Shown here piece after piece: positions 61,007 through 64,000 of a stretch of DNA of 64,000 bases (position 1 is its first letter; each line of letters opens with the position of its first letter). The notes below the pieces were generated by a model. It made no database searches, was not told the DNA's origin, and saw only the letters and a program-made list of their open reading frames with translations. The position numbers and the translations under genes are program-made. The stretch covers positions 1 through 64,000 of the forward strand of contig JACJJN010000018.1 of NCBI GenBank assembly GCA_016899975.1, given 5' to 3'. Origin of the DNA: Lacrimispora saccharolytica. Its GTDB lineage: Bacteria > Bacillota > Clostridia > Lachnospirales > Lachnospiraceae.

Positions 61007-61510
61007 TTACATATTCAGTTCATCCCGAATTGCCTGTAAAGTCTCTTCGATGCCTCTGTTTTTCTCACTAATCGTAAGATCCGCATACGTTTCATACAGG
61101 CTGGTTCTCTCCTCGTACAAGTCCTTCAGTGTCTGTCCCTCTTTCAGGACCACACCACGGCCTTTCAGATTCCCCAGTCTTTTTGCCAGATCCTCGTAGG
61201 ACAGTTTCAGATATACGATCGTTCCGATTTCCTGAAAGTGCTTCATTGCCTCTATACCATAGATTACACTGCCCCCCGGCGCAATGACACACCTTTTTAC
61301 ATCCAATCCTGCATTTACTTCATTTTCTATTTCTACAAAGCGTTCTCTGCCCTCTTTTTCGATGATTTCAGAGAGCAGACAGCCCTCCCTTGCCTGGATC
61401 AGCAGGTCCGTATCTACAAATTCGTATCCAATGGCCTTTGCCAGAACGACGCCGATACTGCTTTTTCCTGCTCCCGGCATCCCGATCAGAATGATGTTTT
61501 CTTTCTTCAT
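61007..61510 (-). CDS. aroK: Shikimate kinase
   Basis: A 167-residue kinase that phosphorylates shikimate with ATP in aromatic amino acid synthesis. The start is the ATG of MKKENIILIGMPGAGKSSIG, which holds Walker A; a longer ORF runs into repeat DNA. FVDTDLLIQ, ERFVEIENEV, APGGSVIY and the KGRGVVLKEG lid are present. No other aro genes are adjacent. Confidence 0.93.
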   Translation of the reverse strand: MKKENIILIGMPGAGKSSIGVVLAKAIGYEFVDTDLLIQAREGCLLSEIIEKEGRERFVEIENEVNAGLDVKRCVIAPGGSVIYGIEAMKHFQEIGTIVYLKLSYEDLAKRLGNLKGRGVVLKEGQTLKDLYEERTSLYETYADLTISEKNRGIEETLQAIRDELNM

Positions 61511-61544
61511 GATTTGACGCAACCTTTCCGAATATATAAAAAGA

Positions 61545-61745
61545 GTCCTGCTTTGCAGGATTCTCCGCCTGCGGCGGGCCGCACAAGCGGCATCTTCCAC
61601 TCCGCCGCAGTGCGATCCCCGCGGAGCGTTTTTGATGTCATAGGAAAGCAATTCCTATGGTATCAAAAACGGGGCTGCCAAATGGCAACCCCGCCTGGCT
61701 GTCTATCATTCGTAATGTAACCGTTCAGCCAGCAAACCTGGCTGC
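61545..61745. repeat. Dense hairpin cluster between gdhA and aroK
   Basis: Several stems occur in the 303-base gap: TCCTGC/GCAGGA near 61545, TTTTTGAT...ATCAAAAA with ATAGGAA/TTCCTAT (61629-61669), CGGGGCTGCC/GGCAACCCCG (61670-61693) and CAGCCA/TGGCTG (61726-61745). The GTAACCGTTCAG segment near 61719 resembles the repeat at 54065. One or more probably terminate gdhA. Confidence 0.6.
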
Positions 61746-61813
61746 ACAGTTTCTTCATAGTTCAAATTTAACAGCAACAGTATAACATTATTTTTTCTTT
61801 TGCGCAACCTTTA

Positions 61814-63247
<1,434 letters not shown>

Positions 63248-63338
63248 GATAATACACAAAAACTTTCACTTTTTTATGAATTTATACGGATTTTCCGCTG
63301 GTAATTGCATGTTCAGGGTGATAGTTCTCCCAAATTTT

Positions 63339-64000
63339 TTATCTTTGCTTCGCACTTTTATTCCTTTTACCGGATTTTACAGCGTTTTTCTCAGGCGTTC
63401 TGTTTTTTCTTTCCGATTCCCTGTTTCTTCTGTTTCCTTTTGCCGTGTGCGGTTTTTCCGCCGGCGGATTCTTTCTGACAGAATACCCGAATTTTCCCAC
63501 ATATTCTCCCAGAGAAAAATATTCCCCGTGGGAATAAGCGATCAGCCCCGTGTCATTCAGATGGAATTTTCCATTCTGATCCAGACAATCTTCATCCACA
63601 TCCACGCCGACCACTTCTGCGAGAAACATATCGTGGCTTCCCAGCTTGATGATCTGCGTCACCCTGCACTCTATGTTCACAGGGCTTTCCTTAATTCCAG
63701 GAGCATGGATCTTCTGTGACGGACTGGGCGTCAGCTTCATTTCCGCAAATTTATCCACATTTCTTCCGGAACGCACCCCGCAGTAATCGGTGGCCTTCGC
63801 CAGTTCAGCTGTCGTCAGATTGATGACAAATTCCCCGGTTTCCCTGATGATATCGTAGGAATACCGCTCCGGCCGTATGGAGATCGACACCATCGCCGGA
63901 TCGGAACATACCGTCCCGACCCATGCCAGTGTAATAATATTCGGCTTCTCATTTTCTCTCTGGCAGCTTACCATCACTGCCGGCAGGGGATACAACATAT
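63339..64000 (-). CDS. Flavin reductase family protein, cut by the window edge
   Basis: At least 219 residues of an FMN-binding split-barrel protein. MLYPLPAVMVSCQRENEKPN is the family N terminus minus a few residues, and the preceding codon ends in AT, so the true start is beyond 64000. SIRPERYSYDIIRETGEFVI and FLAEVVGVDVDED match the family. The C-terminal 45 residues are strongly basic (NPPAEKPHTAKGNRRNRESE and on), an unusual tail that might bind nucleic acid or a membrane. Confidence 0.88.
   Translation of the reverse strand, partial: MLYPLPAVMVSCQRENEKPNIITLAWVGTVCSDPAMVSISIRPERYSYDIIRETGEFVINLTTAELAKATDYCGVRSGRNVDKFAEMKLTPSPSQKIHAPGIKESPVNIECRVTQIIKLGSHDMFLAEVVGVDVDEDCLDQNGKFHLNDTGLIAYSHGEYFSLGEYVGKFGYSVRKNPPAEKPHTAKGNRRNRESERKNRTPEKNAVKSGKRNKSAKQR

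Overview
The window looks like chromosome of a spore-forming, anaerobic gut Lachnospiraceae bacterium (Bacillota, Clostridia). This rests on spmA and spmB, the holB-ricT-trmN6-rsmI block, an S-box (SAM-I) riboswitch on metK, sortase-C pili with SpaH-type pilins, BTAD regulators, NADP-type GDH and a phosphoketolase. Species was not determined. About nine tenths of the genes are on the minus strand.

Layout. 0-7.1 kb: a diguanylate cyclase, then two AT-rich minus-strand pairs, each an ATPase plus a nuclease-like protein (AAA15+HEPN, and AAA+candidate PD-(D/E)xK). A GC-richer DUF3810 membrane protein lies between the pairs. 7.3-21.3 kb: a surface-fibre locus, transcribed right to left. It holds a small TWQG-motif protein, a 1,710-residue tip adhesin, a SpaH-like major pilin, two class C sortases, a minor pilin without a sorting signal, two proteins with SipW-type signal peptides, two membrane-anchored surface proteins and a dedicated SipW-like signal peptidase. 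A strong internal terminator separates the pilins from the sortases. 21.5-25.4 kb: a small membrane protein and a tandem array of Rpn (PD-(D/E)xK) genes, in which short C-terminal 'tail' ORFs overlap the 3' ends of the longer ones. 25.8-27.6 kb: a second TWQG protein and a BTAD regulator that carries a degenerate GGDEF domain, the likely controllers of the pilus locus.

27.8-36 kb: a sugar isomerase-like protein, trxB, a lipoprotein, a DUF885 gene broken by one in-frame TGA, a MarR regulator and a PETP-repeat surface protein. Several palindromic repeat families occupy the intergenic spaces here. 36-44 kb: spmB and spmA, normally neighbours, are about 6.4 kb apart. Between them lie a coiled-coil FtsX/MacB-type ABC exporter with a divergent TetR gene, an orphan HicB-like protein and a flavin reductase. 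44-50.7 kb: the conserved rsmI-trmN6-ricT-holB-gmk-like block and a two-component system. 51-64 kb: GH43, metK with riboswitch, phosphoketolase, an ArsR/MFS efflux unit with paired operators around its promoter, murA, aroK, gdhA and a flavin reductase cut by the window edge.

All function calls come from reading motifs and family resemblance by eye; no database search was run. Starts were adjusted where a Shine-Dalgarno sequence points to an internal codon.
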